Origin: an uncultured Hungatella sp.
GTDB lineage: Bacteria > Bacillota > Clostridia > Lachnospirales > Lachnospiraceae
Assembly (NCBI GenBank): GCA_949879795.1
Contig: CATLBR010000007.1
Location: 1-64,000, forward strand
Length of the DNA stretch: 64,000 nt
Direction: 5' to 3'
This document shows positions 34,201-42,500 of the stretch, in pieces. The notes under the pieces were generated by a model. It was not told the origin of the DNA, did not search any database, and saw only the letters and a list, made by a program, of their open reading frames with translations. Each line of letters begins with the position of its first letter. Position 1 is the stretch's first letter. Position numbers and translations under genes: made by a program.

Positions 34201-36534
34201 GTAGCCGGTAGTCATGGCCAGCTGGACTCTCTTGGCCGTAAAGGGATGGTCCGCCTGAACCATGTAGTATGTCTTGCTGTTGCTCTCTTTCCTGTACAGT
34301 CTGGTCCCCACGGACTTTTTGTTGTTCTGTGCATCCCAGTAGTCGATCCGCACTCCTGCCAGGCCATATGCCTGAATCTCGTCGGGGATAAGAGCCACCG
34401 TGTCCATCTCGTACTCTTTATCCAGAGTCACTATGGGAGATTTGTTCTCACCCGGATAGTGGTATCCCGCATCCCAGTCTTCTCTCACCCAGCTGGTAGC
34501 GTAATCGCCGTCAACCACATCAAATTCATGTCCGTCGACGCCGCCGTAGGCCACGGACTCCACATGGGCCGTGTGGCTTCCCGTCACAGGGGTATTGATC
34601 AGCTTGTAGTTGGGCGTCACGGGAGGTTCGATGGAAACCGTAGTTCCCGTGTAATGAATAGACGCAGGACCTTCGCCCAGAGGATTGGTTCCTGTGAGGT
34701 AGATCTCGTACTTTGTCTTATCCTCCAGCCCCTGAAGCTCATATCTGTTCTCGATAATTCCCGGTATGGACAGGAAATTTCCGTTCACGTCATCTGCTTT
34801 CCGGTAGTACAGAGTGTAGCTGTCTGTGTCCTTCATCTCTTTCCACCCGATGATCAGACGCCTGTTTCCGCCTGTGATGGACAGATTCTCCGGCGCGGGA
34901 GGAAGACTTGTGGCTCTGGGGTGAGCCGTGGTTTCGCTGGACGGACTTCTCCAGGAGCCGTTGACACTGTAGACCTCCACCTTGTACTCTTTGCCGTTGA
35001 CCAGCTTCTCCTCACCTATGCTTGTGATTTGGATGGATGGGGCGGAGGTATCCATAGGCTTCCCTGTGATCTCTTCACTGCTCACCACCACTTGATAGCC
35101 GGTTACGTTGGGCTGCCTTTTCCAGCTCACTGTAAAGGAGGCATCTCCGTCCACCACCGTCAAAGGCTTGGGTCCTGTCATCTCGATGGCGGGAATCCTG
35201 TCTGCCATGTTGTTCAGGAACTCTACCTTTGATATCTCCACCAGATCCAGGGAACGGAGAGTTGCCGTGACCTTGATGATGATCTTCTTCACCGGCACCT
35301 GCCCTTTCAGATCGATGGCTATGGGAAGACCCTGAAGCATGCCATCGTCCTCAGCGGCCAGCCCCGTCTCCGAAGCATCCTGCACGGCGGCATCGAATAC
35401 CAGCATCCTGGCACTGTCCCCGTCGATCACCTTCCCGTCACGGATCCGGAATGTGCGGACGGAGCCGTTTTCAGCCGTAACCTCCACCTCTCCGTCGCGG
35501 ATGCTGCCGGCGGAGCCCATAACCGGTTCGATGACAAAACCTGCCATGGTCTTGGGAGCCACAAACTCGGTTCCCAGAACAACGGGTTTCTCATCGGTGA
35601 TATTTTCACTGGACTTCACAGTCAGAGCTCCCTCTCCTGACATCACTTCCTTCAGGCTCCCCGAGACGGCCTGGGCATTGCTCAGAGTAGCCTCGTGTAT
35701 GTCCTCCTGCCTTACCAGCACCGCTTTCACAGGCACTGCCTTCCTCTTCTCGATGCCGGTCTTGTAGTATCTGGTAAAGCAGGTCACATCCAGAAGATCC
35801 ACCTGGCCGTCGCCGTTGAGATCTGCTTTCAGGGAAACATTCTCATCTAAGCCAGCACCCTCCCCAGTCTTTCCAGACACCAGTTCCAGAAGTATCTCTT
35901 TGTCCTTATCGGTGATCTCGCCGTCTCCGTCTATGTCTCCCATGGCCAGAACTCCGATCTTTTGGGTCTGATCTTTCTGCCCCTCATAGTAAGATTCAGG
36001 CAAATCATCCATAAACCGAAGCACTGTCAGATCACTTTCAACAGTAACGCTCTGCTCATACGCCATATATGGACTTTTGTCCGTATCCGACGGGAACAGC
36101 AGAAGATCATATGTTCCGTTTGGAATATCCCGGATCACAAGCTGAGCCTGGGAAAACTCATGGTTCTTGACGGCCGGAAGAATCAATTTTTCCTCCACTG
36201 TCTTTCCGTTCTTTCCGTCGCCTGCCGGGTGGAGTTCCACTGTCCACTCCGTCTGCGCGGCCCGGGTCACGCCCTCCACCTGGAGCCTCAGCCATCCGGT
36301 TCCACTTTCTGTCTCTTCAGACACGGCGGAAGCTGAGTCACTGGTTTTTATCTCCTCCGGCCAGACCGTCTGATTCTCGCCGTTAGATGATGAGGCTGTC
36401 ATGTCATCGTTTTTTGTCAAAAGGCCGTCTTTGCCGCTTTGGGCAGCGAAGGCCGCCGCGCCGGAATTCATACTCTGGGCCGGACCGCCCAAAACCAGCA
36501 CCGCTGCCATAATGAGCGCTAACCTTTTTCTCAT
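31258..36534 (-). CDS. M60-family (enhancin-like) metallopeptidase with dockerin
   Basis: Large secreted zinc peptidase of 1,758 aa. Order: signal peptide (1-33), dockerin type I-like pair of calcium loops (about 198-262, DIDGDGEITDKDKE and DLNGDGQVDLLD), two fibronectin III domains (about 450-640), a discoidin/CBM32-like domain (about 650-795), the M60 region (about 880-1325) with the gluzincin motif HEIGHEINEGAYAVAE (first His near 1173), and a second CBM32-like domain (about 1468-1595). M60 enzymes cleave O-glycosylated mucin-type proteins. Start at 36534 chosen for 8-base spacing from AAGGAGG. Followed by the cohesin-like gene with ATGA coupling. Confidence 0.92.
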   Translation of the reverse strand: MRKRLALIMAAVLVLGGPAQSMNSGAAAFAAQSGKDGLLTKNDDMTASSSNGENQTVWPEEIKTSDSASAVSEETESGTGWLRLQVEGVTRAAQTEWTVELHPAGDGKNGKTVEEKLILPAVKNHEFSQAQLVIRDIPNGTYDLLLFPSDTDKSPYMAYEQSVTVESDLTVLRFMDDLPESYYEGQKDQTQKIGVLAMGDIDGDGEITDKDKEILLELVSGKTGEGAGLDENVSLKADLNGDGQVDLLDVTCFTRYYKTGIEKRKAVPVKAVLVRQEDIHEATLSNAQAVSGSLKEVMSGEGALTVKSSENITDEKPVVLGTEFVAPKTMAGFVIEPVMGSAGSIRDGEVEVTAENGSVRTFRIRDGKVIDGDSARMLVFDAAVQDASETGLAAEDDGMLQGLPIAIDLKGQVPVKKIIIKVTATLRSLDLVEISKVEFLNNMADRIPAIEMTGPKPLTVVDGDASFTVSWKRQPNVTGYQVVVSSEEITGKPMDTSAPSIQITSIGEEKLVNGKEYKVEVYSVNGSWRSPSSETTAHPRATSLPPAPENLSITGGNRRLIIGWKEMKDTDSYTLYYRKADDVNGNFLSIPGIIENRYELQGLEDKTKYEIYLTGTNPLGEGPASIHYTGTTVSIEPPVTPNYKLINTPVTGSHTAHVESVAYGGVDGHEFDVVDGDYATSWVREDWDAGYHYPGENKSPIVTLDKEYEMDTVALIPDEIQAYGLAGVRIDYWDAQNNKKSVGTRLYRKESNSKTYYMVQADHPFTAKRVQLAMTTGYSRRISVAEYKFYYYDSLESDIFGLYTDNYHVSLREDVTQSDIDALRKRLETKDEVSGELHPKSEILEAELVNAERILKEGSSAADILAVDNKDTERSDSHITFRGGLNVYQPLGVTVRAGDTITVYVGGPRLNVGDSTSMQLMISQYHGSSNAVFKSAGALKAGPNEIEITSVDNMDLERGGQLYVVYTGGAGAAEYGVRVVGGTRIPVLDLSDASLRTMDDPMADEQCREKLLAYVDALEDMSGKAEQLHRDNHTDYDWDPKNCVYEATDIVTRYTMLSLATDRVLAGLGGGSREEKAQVLAQSLKAMDEMMYLYYQHKGLSEDPAAPSHNRVPVSRINIRYQRMFAGAFMYAGGRHIGIEWAQLSGMVSGKPVVRDESGKWISGQYFGWGIAHEIGHEINEGAYAVAEITNNYFSLLAQARDTNTSVRFTYDKVFDKVTSGTKGKASNVFVQLAMYWQLHLAYDNGYNFKIYDTNEEQLENLFFARVDSYARKAPEGLDLSGADTDNKLMRLAMASAQKNLLAFFEHWGMEPDEGTIAYAAKFEEETRGIWFANDENRVERIEAGEYQNIAGAATVTGTIDYADGSNEVTLHLSAPQAGGDIWMYEIYRYERIKDGVERRPAGYAQADGGEATFTDVIGTINNHTFTYEIIGYDKWLNPTKKVEIGTVKVRHDGTLDNSLWEVTTNLTNEALEGANDDDPETPNQPDLELMIDNDPATSFTGSTEGNMVPEIVIHLNDVETVTGLKYTAAEGTAIGDMKIYVSETGEEWTEVKTHADGIKQAGDVRTIHFTDGKNLYTYDASCVKVTAPGQGGKSLTVSELSLLGQTGDDVCLEGSGGIGILSEDYVEGEARIPKGSLIFTGTYKGNPAFNTVLLWDENGKIVGGTAEDGSINAEEMIFAPDPGNGMLGEVSDGFWVYYIDPSYVDQLKGKKVRAELYRVDNAETQEGERLVSSTVFVEVPVSLPAIKLNKGTGGSAQ

Positions 36535-36566
36535 TACCACTTCCTCCTTAAATTATTTTTCACACT

Positions 36567-37931
36567 TTAAATCTTTACCTTTGTCCATGCTCCGGACCGG
36601 AACCTCCACCTGGTAAGGATAAACCGACACAGCTGGTCGCACACGATGCCCAGCCAGATACCTATCAGTCCCAATCCTGCCGTGTAGCACAGCCCGTAAG
36701 AGCTGATAGTCCTGACAAAAGTGACGCTGATGGTGGAGGCCACCGTGGTAAACAGCACGTCTCCTGCTCCTCTCAGACACCCCATATAGATTACCTGAGA
36801 TATCTGCAGCACCACGATAACCACTATGATTCTCATGATCTCCACGCCCATGGCAATAATATGAGCCTCCTGGAAATACAGGCTGAACAAGAGCCTGCCG
36901 CCCAGAAGATAACACACGGCCAATACCAGAGAGATAGCCGCTCCCATCTTCTGGCAGGTGGCCCCGTAGATCTTGGCCAGCTCCGGCTTCTCCTCCCCCA
37001 GACTCCGCCCGATAAGGGCCACGGCAGCCACCTGCATGCCGTCCCCGAAGGAGAAAGACAGGCTCATCACATTCATCCCAACCTGATGGGCCGCAAACGC
37101 GTCGGTGCCCAGCTTGGCCGTCATAACCGCCACGGCCATAAAGCCCACTCTCAAAAGAATCTGTTCCAGGAAAATGCTGGAACCCATCCGAAAGATGTTC
37201 CTCAGGCTGGACATCCGAAATCGGATCTTTCTGGCCATCATATAGGGAATACTCACAAAACTGTCTCCGGGGATGATGGAGGCGATGCTCATGCCGCAGG
37301 CCACCATGGTGCCGAACACCGTGGCCAGAGCAGCCCCCCGAATCCCCAGTGCCGGAAAGCCGCAGTTGCCCCCGATAAGCAGATAGTTGCCAATCATATT
37401 CAGCAAGTTGGCAGTCACGTTTGTCTTCATGGCGATCCTGGTGCTCCCTGCTCCTCTCTGGGCCGCATTGATCACCAGGGACACAATGTTGAATATCATC
37501 CCTCCCATAATAATCTGAAAGTAGACCACCGCCGCCTGGTGGGTATCCTCATTGGAGCCGCACAGGCGGATGATCGGGTCCGCGAAGGCCACACAGGCCA
37601 GGCTCACCACGATCCCCGCCAGGACCACAAACACCATAGCCGCCACCAGAACCTGGTTGGCTCCGTCCCGGTCCGCCTGCCCTTTTCGGCGGGCCACGAT
37701 AGCGGACACCGCCACATTGGCCGCCACGAACATAGCCAGACCGATAAACTTGGGCTGGGTGGTGAGTCCAACCGCCGCCACCGCGTAGGCCCCGATGGAG
37801 CTGACCATCAGAGAATCGATCATGCCGGCCAATGCCACGAAAAAAGATTCCAACACAGCAGGCCATGCCATCTGAAACGTCTCCCGCATGATTCCTCTGG
37901 TCTGACCTGCTGCTTTCGATTCCGTATCCAT
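36567..37931 (-). CDS. MATE-family multidrug/sodium exporter
   Basis: Polytopic membrane protein of 454 aa with twelve predicted helices in two similar halves (family PF01554). Signature stretches are WPAVLESFFVALAGMIDSLMVSSIG near the N-terminus and the repeat of this pattern at the start of the second half (FRMGSSIFLEQILLRVGFM). It should exchange Na+ or H+ for organic cations, but the substrate is unknown. Start at 37931 is behind GGAAGGG. The 32-base gap to the M60 gene allows read-through. Confidence 0.93.
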   Translation of the reverse strand: MDTESKAAGQTRGIMRETFQMAWPAVLESFFVALAGMIDSLMVSSIGAYAVAAVGLTTQPKFIGLAMFVAANVAVSAIVARRKGQADRDGANQVLVAAMVFVVLAGIVVSLACVAFADPIIRLCGSNEDTHQAAVVYFQIIMGGMIFNIVSLVINAAQRGAGSTRIAMKTNVTANLLNMIGNYLLIGGNCGFPALGIRGAALATVFGTMVACGMSIASIIPGDSFVSIPYMMARKIRFRMSSLRNIFRMGSSIFLEQILLRVGFMAVAVMTAKLGTDAFAAHQVGMNVMSLSFSFGDGMQVAAVALIGRSLGEEKPELAKIYGATCQKMGAAISLVLAVCYLLGGRLLFSLYFQEAHIIAMGVEIMRIIVVIVVLQISQVIYMGCLRGAGDVLFTTVASTISVTFVRTISSYGLCYTAGLGLIGIWLGIVCDQLCRFILTRWRFRSGAWTKVKI

Positions 37932-38023
37932 ATATCCCTTCCTTTCCTGTAATTTATCGTTGCCTGTAAACAGTAACAATTATCTGTCACCTTATGTAAA
38001 TCTCAGATAATCCTCCCCTCTCT

Positions 38024-38638
38024 TCAGCCGACCCCCGACAACACCTCCTTCAGTCTCTCCACATCCCCGTCCGCAAAACAGTACCCGTCCATCCCGCATT
38101 CCCTGGCGCCCTGAATGTTTGCAGGCAGGTCATCTATGAAAAAGCATTCTTCCGGCCTGAGCCGGAACCTCTGAAACAGGTGGCGGTACATCTCTTTCTG
38201 AGGCTTCATGCACTTTTCCTCCGCCGAGAACAGCACACCGTCAAAGAGCCTGATCCCCGGAATCACGTCCAGATAGCAGTCCAGCATCCGGAGGGAGGCG
38301 TTGGAGCACAGATAAAGCCCATAGCCGTTTCCCTTCAGCCAGGTCACCAGCTCCTCCATCCCCGGCACCGGCCACATACAGTACTCATGCCAGTGCTCCA
38401 GGCACATTCTGGCCGCCTCCCTGGCATGGCCCTCAGGGAGTCTGGCCTGCATCCTCCTCAGAGCTTCATCCTGGGAGATCAGTCCCATGTCCAGCAGAAG
38501 CCATTCCGGAGACACAAACACCGACGTGTTCACCGCCTCCATCTCCTCCTCATCTGCGGCGAACCGCCGGCTGGCCCGCCGGGAATCGTAAAATACCAGC
38601 ACGTTTCCCATGTCAAATACAAAGTTTTTGATCTTCAT
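38024..38638 (-). CDS. HAD-superfamily hydrolase
   Basis: Haloacid-dehalogenase-like phosphatase of 204 aa. It has the nucleophile motif FDMGNVLVFYD (the second Asp is replaced by Gly-Asn, as in the YihX/epoxide-hydrolase-N-like branch), a helical cap, CSNAS (motif II), the Lys in KPQKEMY (motif III) and FIDDLPANIQGA (motif IV). Substrates in this branch are small sugar phosphates, but the substrate here is not known. Start at 38638 behind GGAGG. It sits between yajC and the MATE gene, about 90 bases from the latter. Confidence 0.9.
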   Translation of the reverse strand: MKIKNFVFDMGNVLVFYDSRRASRRFAADEEEMEAVNTSVFVSPEWLLLDMGLISQDEALRRMQARLPEGHAREAARMCLEHWHEYCMWPVPGMEELVTWLKGNGYGLYLCSNASLRMLDCYLDVIPGIRLFDGVLFSAEEKCMKPQKEMYRHLFQRFRLRPEECFFIDDLPANIQGARECGMDGYCFADGDVERLKEVLSGVG

Positions 38639-38766
38639 ACCGTTCACACCTCCTGATTTCTCCTGCTTCGATTCCCCCCATGCCAAAAAACCGCCGTCGG
38701 TTCCCAAAACATACCTTCCGGCGCTCTGAGAACCAGCAGCGGGTTTTGGACGGATCATCCGTTCAC

Positions 38767-39057
38767 TTACTCCGGCTTCTCCACCTGCACAATAGCTGTC
38801 TTCTGCATGGGAATCCGACAGTTCTTGTTGTTGCCGAACTCCACGATCACCGTGTCGTCAGTCATGTCGATAACGACACCATAAAATCCGCTGGAAGTCA
38901 GAATTGTATCACCCACGGCGATACTGGCCAGCAGCTCTGCCATCCTCTTCTTCTCTTTATTCTGGGGACGGATAGCGATAAAGTACATAAGTCCGATCAA
39001 AAACGCGGCATACACTACCCAGAATCCTACTCCGCCCATAGCGCCTGCAGTTACCAT
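38767..39057 (-). CDS. yajC: Preprotein translocase subunit YajC
   Basis: Small membrane protein of 96 aa with one N-terminal helix (about 11-30) followed by a cytoplasmic part with FIAIRPQNKEKKRMAELLASIAVGD and the SGFYGVVIDMTDD fold. YajC associates with SecDF and assists Sec export. The start has AAGGAGG. It ends the secDF-tgt-yajC run, 29 bases after tgt, which is the classical Sec-associated order. Confidence 0.95.
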   Translation of the reverse strand: MVTAGAMGGVGFWVVYAAFLIGLMYFIAIRPQNKEKKRMAELLASIAVGDTILTSSGFYGVVIDMTDDTVIVEFGNNKNCRIPMQKTAIVQVEKPE

Positions 39058-39086
39058 AAAAAATCCTCCTTATCCGGTATTTCCGT

Positions 39087-40223
39087 TTAATTTTGTCCAC
39101 TCGTCATACTCTCCAGCTTCTGCTTCTTGTACTGGGCATAGCGGTGTTCTTCGATTGCGTTGCGAATCTCTTCCATCATTGTATTATAAAAATACAGATT
39201 ATGCAAGACACATAATCTCATCCCCAGCATCTCTTTCGCCTTCAGAAGATGACGAATGTAGGCTCTGCTGTAAGAACGGCAGGCGGGGCACCCGCAGCCC
39301 TCCTGGATAGGCAGGGGGTCCAGCTCGTATTTCTGATTAAACAGATTCAACTTCCCATAGTCGGTGTACACATGTCCATGACGGCCGTTTCTCGACGGAT
39401 AGACACAGTCAAAAAAGTCCACTCCCCTGTCCACGGATTCCAGAATATTGGCGGGAGTCCCCACCCCCATAAGGTAGGTGGGTTTATCCGCCGGCAGGCA
39501 GGGCACGGTCTCATGGAGAATCCGGTACATCTCCTCGTGTGTCTCCCCCACTGCCAGGCCTCCCAGGGCGTACCCGTCCAGTTTCATCGCCGATATCTCC
39601 TCGGCGTGGGCCACACGTATATCTTCAAATGTGCCTCCCTGGTTGATGCCGAACAGCAGCTGCTGTCGGTTGATGGTGGACGGCAGGGCATTGAGGCGCT
39701 CCATCTCGGCCTTGCACCGTCGAAGCCACCGGGTGGTCCGGTCCACGGAATTCTGCATATACTCTCTTGTGGCAGGATGAGGCGGACACTCGTCGAAAGC
39801 CATGGCGATGGTGGAACCTAAGTTGGACTGAATCTGCATACTCTCCTCAGGCCCCATGAAGATCTTTCTCCCGTCGATGTGAGAGTTAAAATACACTCCC
39901 TCCTCCTTGATTTTGCGCATCCCTGCCAAGGAGAACACCTGAAATCCTCCCGAGTCCGTCAGAATCGGCCGGTCCCAGTTCATAAACCGGTGAAGACCCC
40001 CAAACTCCCGGATTAACCGGTCTCCGGTACGCACATGGAGATGGTAGGTGTTGGAAAGTTCCACCTGGGTACCGATCATTCTCAGGTCATCGGTAGACAC
40101 GGCGCCCTTGATAGCCCCCACAGTGCCCACATTCATAAACACCGGGGTCTCTATGACTCCGTGAACCGTGACCATCCGAGCCCTCTTGGCCCGGCCGTCT
40201 CTGGCTATGATCTTATATTCCAT
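39087..40223 (-). CDS. tgt: tRNA-guanine(34) transglycosylase
   Basis: Enzyme of 378 aa exchanging guanine for the queuosine precursor preQ1 at position 34 of GUN-anticodon tRNAs. The substrate Asp is in LTDSGGFQVFSL, the second catalytic Asp region in GVDFFDCVYPSRNGRHG, GGLAVGE is present, and the zinc site is C-x-C-x2-C with His (CGCPACRSYSRAYIRH). Only 3 bases separate it from the secDF stop. tgt-yajC-sec clustering is common in bacteria. Confidence 0.97.
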   Translation of the reverse strand: MEYKIIARDGRAKRARMVTVHGVIETPVFMNVGTVGAIKGAVSTDDLRMIGTQVELSNTYHLHVRTGDRLIREFGGLHRFMNWDRPILTDSGGFQVFSLAGMRKIKEEGVYFNSHIDGRKIFMGPEESMQIQSNLGSTIAMAFDECPPHPATREYMQNSVDRTTRWLRRCKAEMERLNALPSTINRQQLLFGINQGGTFEDIRVAHAEEISAMKLDGYALGGLAVGETHEEMYRILHETVPCLPADKPTYLMGVGTPANILESVDRGVDFFDCVYPSRNGRHGHVYTDYGKLNLFNQKYELDPLPIQEGCGCPACRSYSRAYIRHLLKAKEMLGMRLCVLHNLYFYNTMMEEIRNAIEEHRYAQYKKQKLESMTSGQN

Positions 40224-40226
40224 ATC

Positions 40227-42356
40227 TTATGATTCTTCCTTAACAGTCTTTTTCTTCATGGTCAGCACATACCACAGGGCACCTGTGACGCAGATAGAAG
40301 AGTAACCTCCGAAGATGATGCCTGCCATGAGCGGCAGGGCAAACTCCCGGATAGACGAAACTCCCAGAAGGAACAGGGCAAATACCATGATAAACGTAGT
40401 CAGCGATGTGTTGATGCTTCTGGTGAAGGTCTCGGTGATACTGCGGTTTACCAACTCCGCCAGGGACTCTTTGTGGCTCTTTGTCTGCAGATTCTCCCTG
40501 ATGCGGTCGAAAATAACGATGGTAGCGTTGATGGAGTAACCCACGATGGTCAGCATGCAGGCAATAAAAGTGGAGCCGACGGACCACCTGGCCACCGCGT
40601 AGCAGGTGAGCACCACCAGCACGTCGTGAACCAAGGCCAGAACTGCGCTGGCCGCAAAGCGGATATCCTTAAACCGGAACCAGATGTAGATCAGCATGCA
40701 GATTGTAGCGATAAGCACCGCCAAAAAGGCATCCTTCTTCATCTCCTGGCTCACTGCCCCGGAGATGCTCTCCGCCGTGATCAGAGCCTCGTCCACACCG
40801 AATTGATCTACCATGGCCTGATTCAGCGCCTCTCTCTGATCCACGCTCAGCGCCTTGGTCTTGATGATCACCTCGTTTGTTCCCGCCACCTTCTGGGTCT
40901 GAACCTCCGGATCACCGGTCACCTGCTCGATCACCGGCACAACCCTGGAGGAGATATCCTCCAGACTCATGTCTTCATTGAATGTGATATTGGTGGAAGT
41001 TCCTCCCTTGAAGTCCAGGCCGTAATTCAGAGCGCCCTTTCCTGAAGCCGATCCCATGCCCATGAATACCCAACCCAGGACGATAGCCGCGATAGACGCC
41101 GCAAAAAATAATTTTTTCTTTCCCAGAAAATCAATAGCATTCCCTGCCTTCTTCACGCCGTAGTACTTTACATCCTGGAAGCCTATGCCGTACAGGGCGT
41201 ACAGGGCCCCTTTGGTCACAAACAGAGCCGTGAACATGGACAGGAGGATACCGATAGCCAGCGTGGAGGCAAAGCCCTTCACCGTTCCGGAGCCTCTCCA
41301 GAACAGCACCACCGCTGCGATGAGAGTGGTGATGTTGCCGTCCACGATGGCGGACAGAGCTTTCGCGAAACCGGTCTTGATGGCGGACCTTACGGTCTTG
41401 CCCACACCGATCTCCTCCTTGATGCGGGTAAAGATAATCACGTTGGCGTCAACTGCCATACCGATGGACAGGATGATACCCGCGATACCCGGCAGGGTCA
41501 GGGTCACCTCAAAGGCCGACAGCAGGATAAGCTCCAGGCCTACGTACAGGCACAGTGCCAGCACAGAAGCTACTCCCGGAATCCGGTAGGCAAAAATCAT
41601 AAACAGAGACACAACGGCGAACCCGATAAGGGCGGCCTTCAGGCTGGTGGCGATGGCCTCCTGCCCCAGCTTTGCTCCCACCACGTTGGAGCGCAGCTCT
41701 TCCAGCTCCAGAGACAGGGAACCGATGCGGATGGTGGCTGCCAGAGTGTCTGCCTCCTCGTAGGATCCCATGCCCTCGATGTAGCATTCTCCCCCTGTGA
41801 TCACCGAGTTGACCCGGGGATATGACTTGATCTCGTTGTCATAGATGATATAGATGATCTTTCCCAGATTCTCCTCTGTGGCCTTGGCAAAAATCTCGGC
41901 ACCCTCCGGGGTAAAAGTCAGATTCACCGTGTTCTCCCTGATGCCGTTCTTCTCAATGATGCCCGGCTTGGCGCTGGACACCTGATCTCCCGTGAGAATC
42001 ACGTTGCCCGCCTCGTCCATAAACATCAGGGAACCTGGCTTGCCCAGCTCCGTGAGAATGGCGTTGGCGTCATTCTCACCTGGAATGTCGATGTTGATCC
42101 TGTTTCCGCCTTCCTGATACACCTCGGCTTCAGTGCTGTAGCCTTCCACTCTCTGCTGCAGCTTGTAGACCGTATCGGACATCTCTTCTGCCGTAGGGTT
42201 GTCCTTAATCGCCTGGTAGGTGATGCTCACGCCTCCCTCCAGGTCCAGTCCCAGTTTAATGTCATCCATGGTGTCATAGCCGAAATATCCGAACACTCCG
42301 ATACACACCAGGATGGCAAGCAGGCCCAGGAAGCCTTTTCCTTTACTACTTTTCAT
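40227..42356 (-). CDS. secDF: Fused SecD-SecF protein-export subunit
   Basis: Single 709-aa protein joining SecD (about 1-395) and SecF (about 396-709), each with six helices and one large external loop. SecD motifs: LGLDLEGGVSITYQ and the TM4 segment with GIILSIGMAVDANVIIFTRIKEE. SecF motifs: GLDFKGGTSTNITF and VGYSINATIVIFDRIREN. SecDF uses the proton gradient to pull exported proteins and recycle the translocon. The fusion is usual in Firmicutes. Preceded by an odd inverted-repeat element and by the SCIFF system. Confidence 0.97.
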   Translation of the reverse strand: MKSSKGKGFLGLLAILVCIGVFGYFGYDTMDDIKLGLDLEGGVSITYQAIKDNPTAEEMSDTVYKLQQRVEGYSTEAEVYQEGGNRINIDIPGENDANAILTELGKPGSLMFMDEAGNVILTGDQVSSAKPGIIEKNGIRENTVNLTFTPEGAEIFAKATEENLGKIIYIIYDNEIKSYPRVNSVITGGECYIEGMGSYEEADTLAATIRIGSLSLELEELRSNVVGAKLGQEAIATSLKAALIGFAVVSLFMIFAYRIPGVASVLALCLYVGLELILLSAFEVTLTLPGIAGIILSIGMAVDANVIIFTRIKEEIGVGKTVRSAIKTGFAKALSAIVDGNITTLIAAVVLFWRGSGTVKGFASTLAIGILLSMFTALFVTKGALYALYGIGFQDVKYYGVKKAGNAIDFLGKKKLFFAASIAAIVLGWVFMGMGSASGKGALNYGLDFKGGTSTNITFNEDMSLEDISSRVVPVIEQVTGDPEVQTQKVAGTNEVIIKTKALSVDQREALNQAMVDQFGVDEALITAESISGAVSQEMKKDAFLAVLIATICMLIYIWFRFKDIRFAASAVLALVHDVLVVLTCYAVARWSVGSTFIACMLTIVGYSINATIVIFDRIRENLQTKSHKESLAELVNRSITETFTRSINTSLTTFIMVFALFLLGVSSIREFALPLMAGIIFGGYSSICVTGALWYVLTMKKKTVKEES

Positions 42357-42394
42357 GATGCTTTAGTCTCCTTTAATTTGTACTTTAAAAGCTC

Positions 42395-42411
42395 GCCGCC
42401 GATTAGGCGGC
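42395..42411 (-). repeat. Short hairpin before secDF
   Basis: Perfect 6-bp inverted repeat GCCGCC (42395-42400) with GGCGGC (42406-42411) and a 5-base loop, about 40 bases before the secDF start. Confidence 0.6.
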
Positions 42412-42430
42412 ATCGATTCAGGTATGCCAA

Positions 42431-42500
42431 ATGCGCCCGTCAGACTTTCATGTGCGGCGGTGCGTCCTCCTCCGGGCGCATGCAGGTTTACTCTGAAAGT
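42431..42500 (-). repeat. Crossing inverted repeats between scfB and secDF
   Basis: Two inverted repeats interlock. ATGCGCCCG (42431-42439) pairs with 42473-42481, and ACTTTCA (42444-42450) pairs with TGAAAGT (42494-42500). Because one arm of each lies inside the other's loop, the RNA could form a pseudoknot or two exclusive hairpins. The outer arm covers the last codons of scfB. Confidence 0.5.

Noticed and set aside
31828-35232. Plus-strand frame of 1,134 codons opposite the M60 gene
   Set aside because: It lies entirely antisense to a gene with clear domains and shows no domain or coherent composition of its own.
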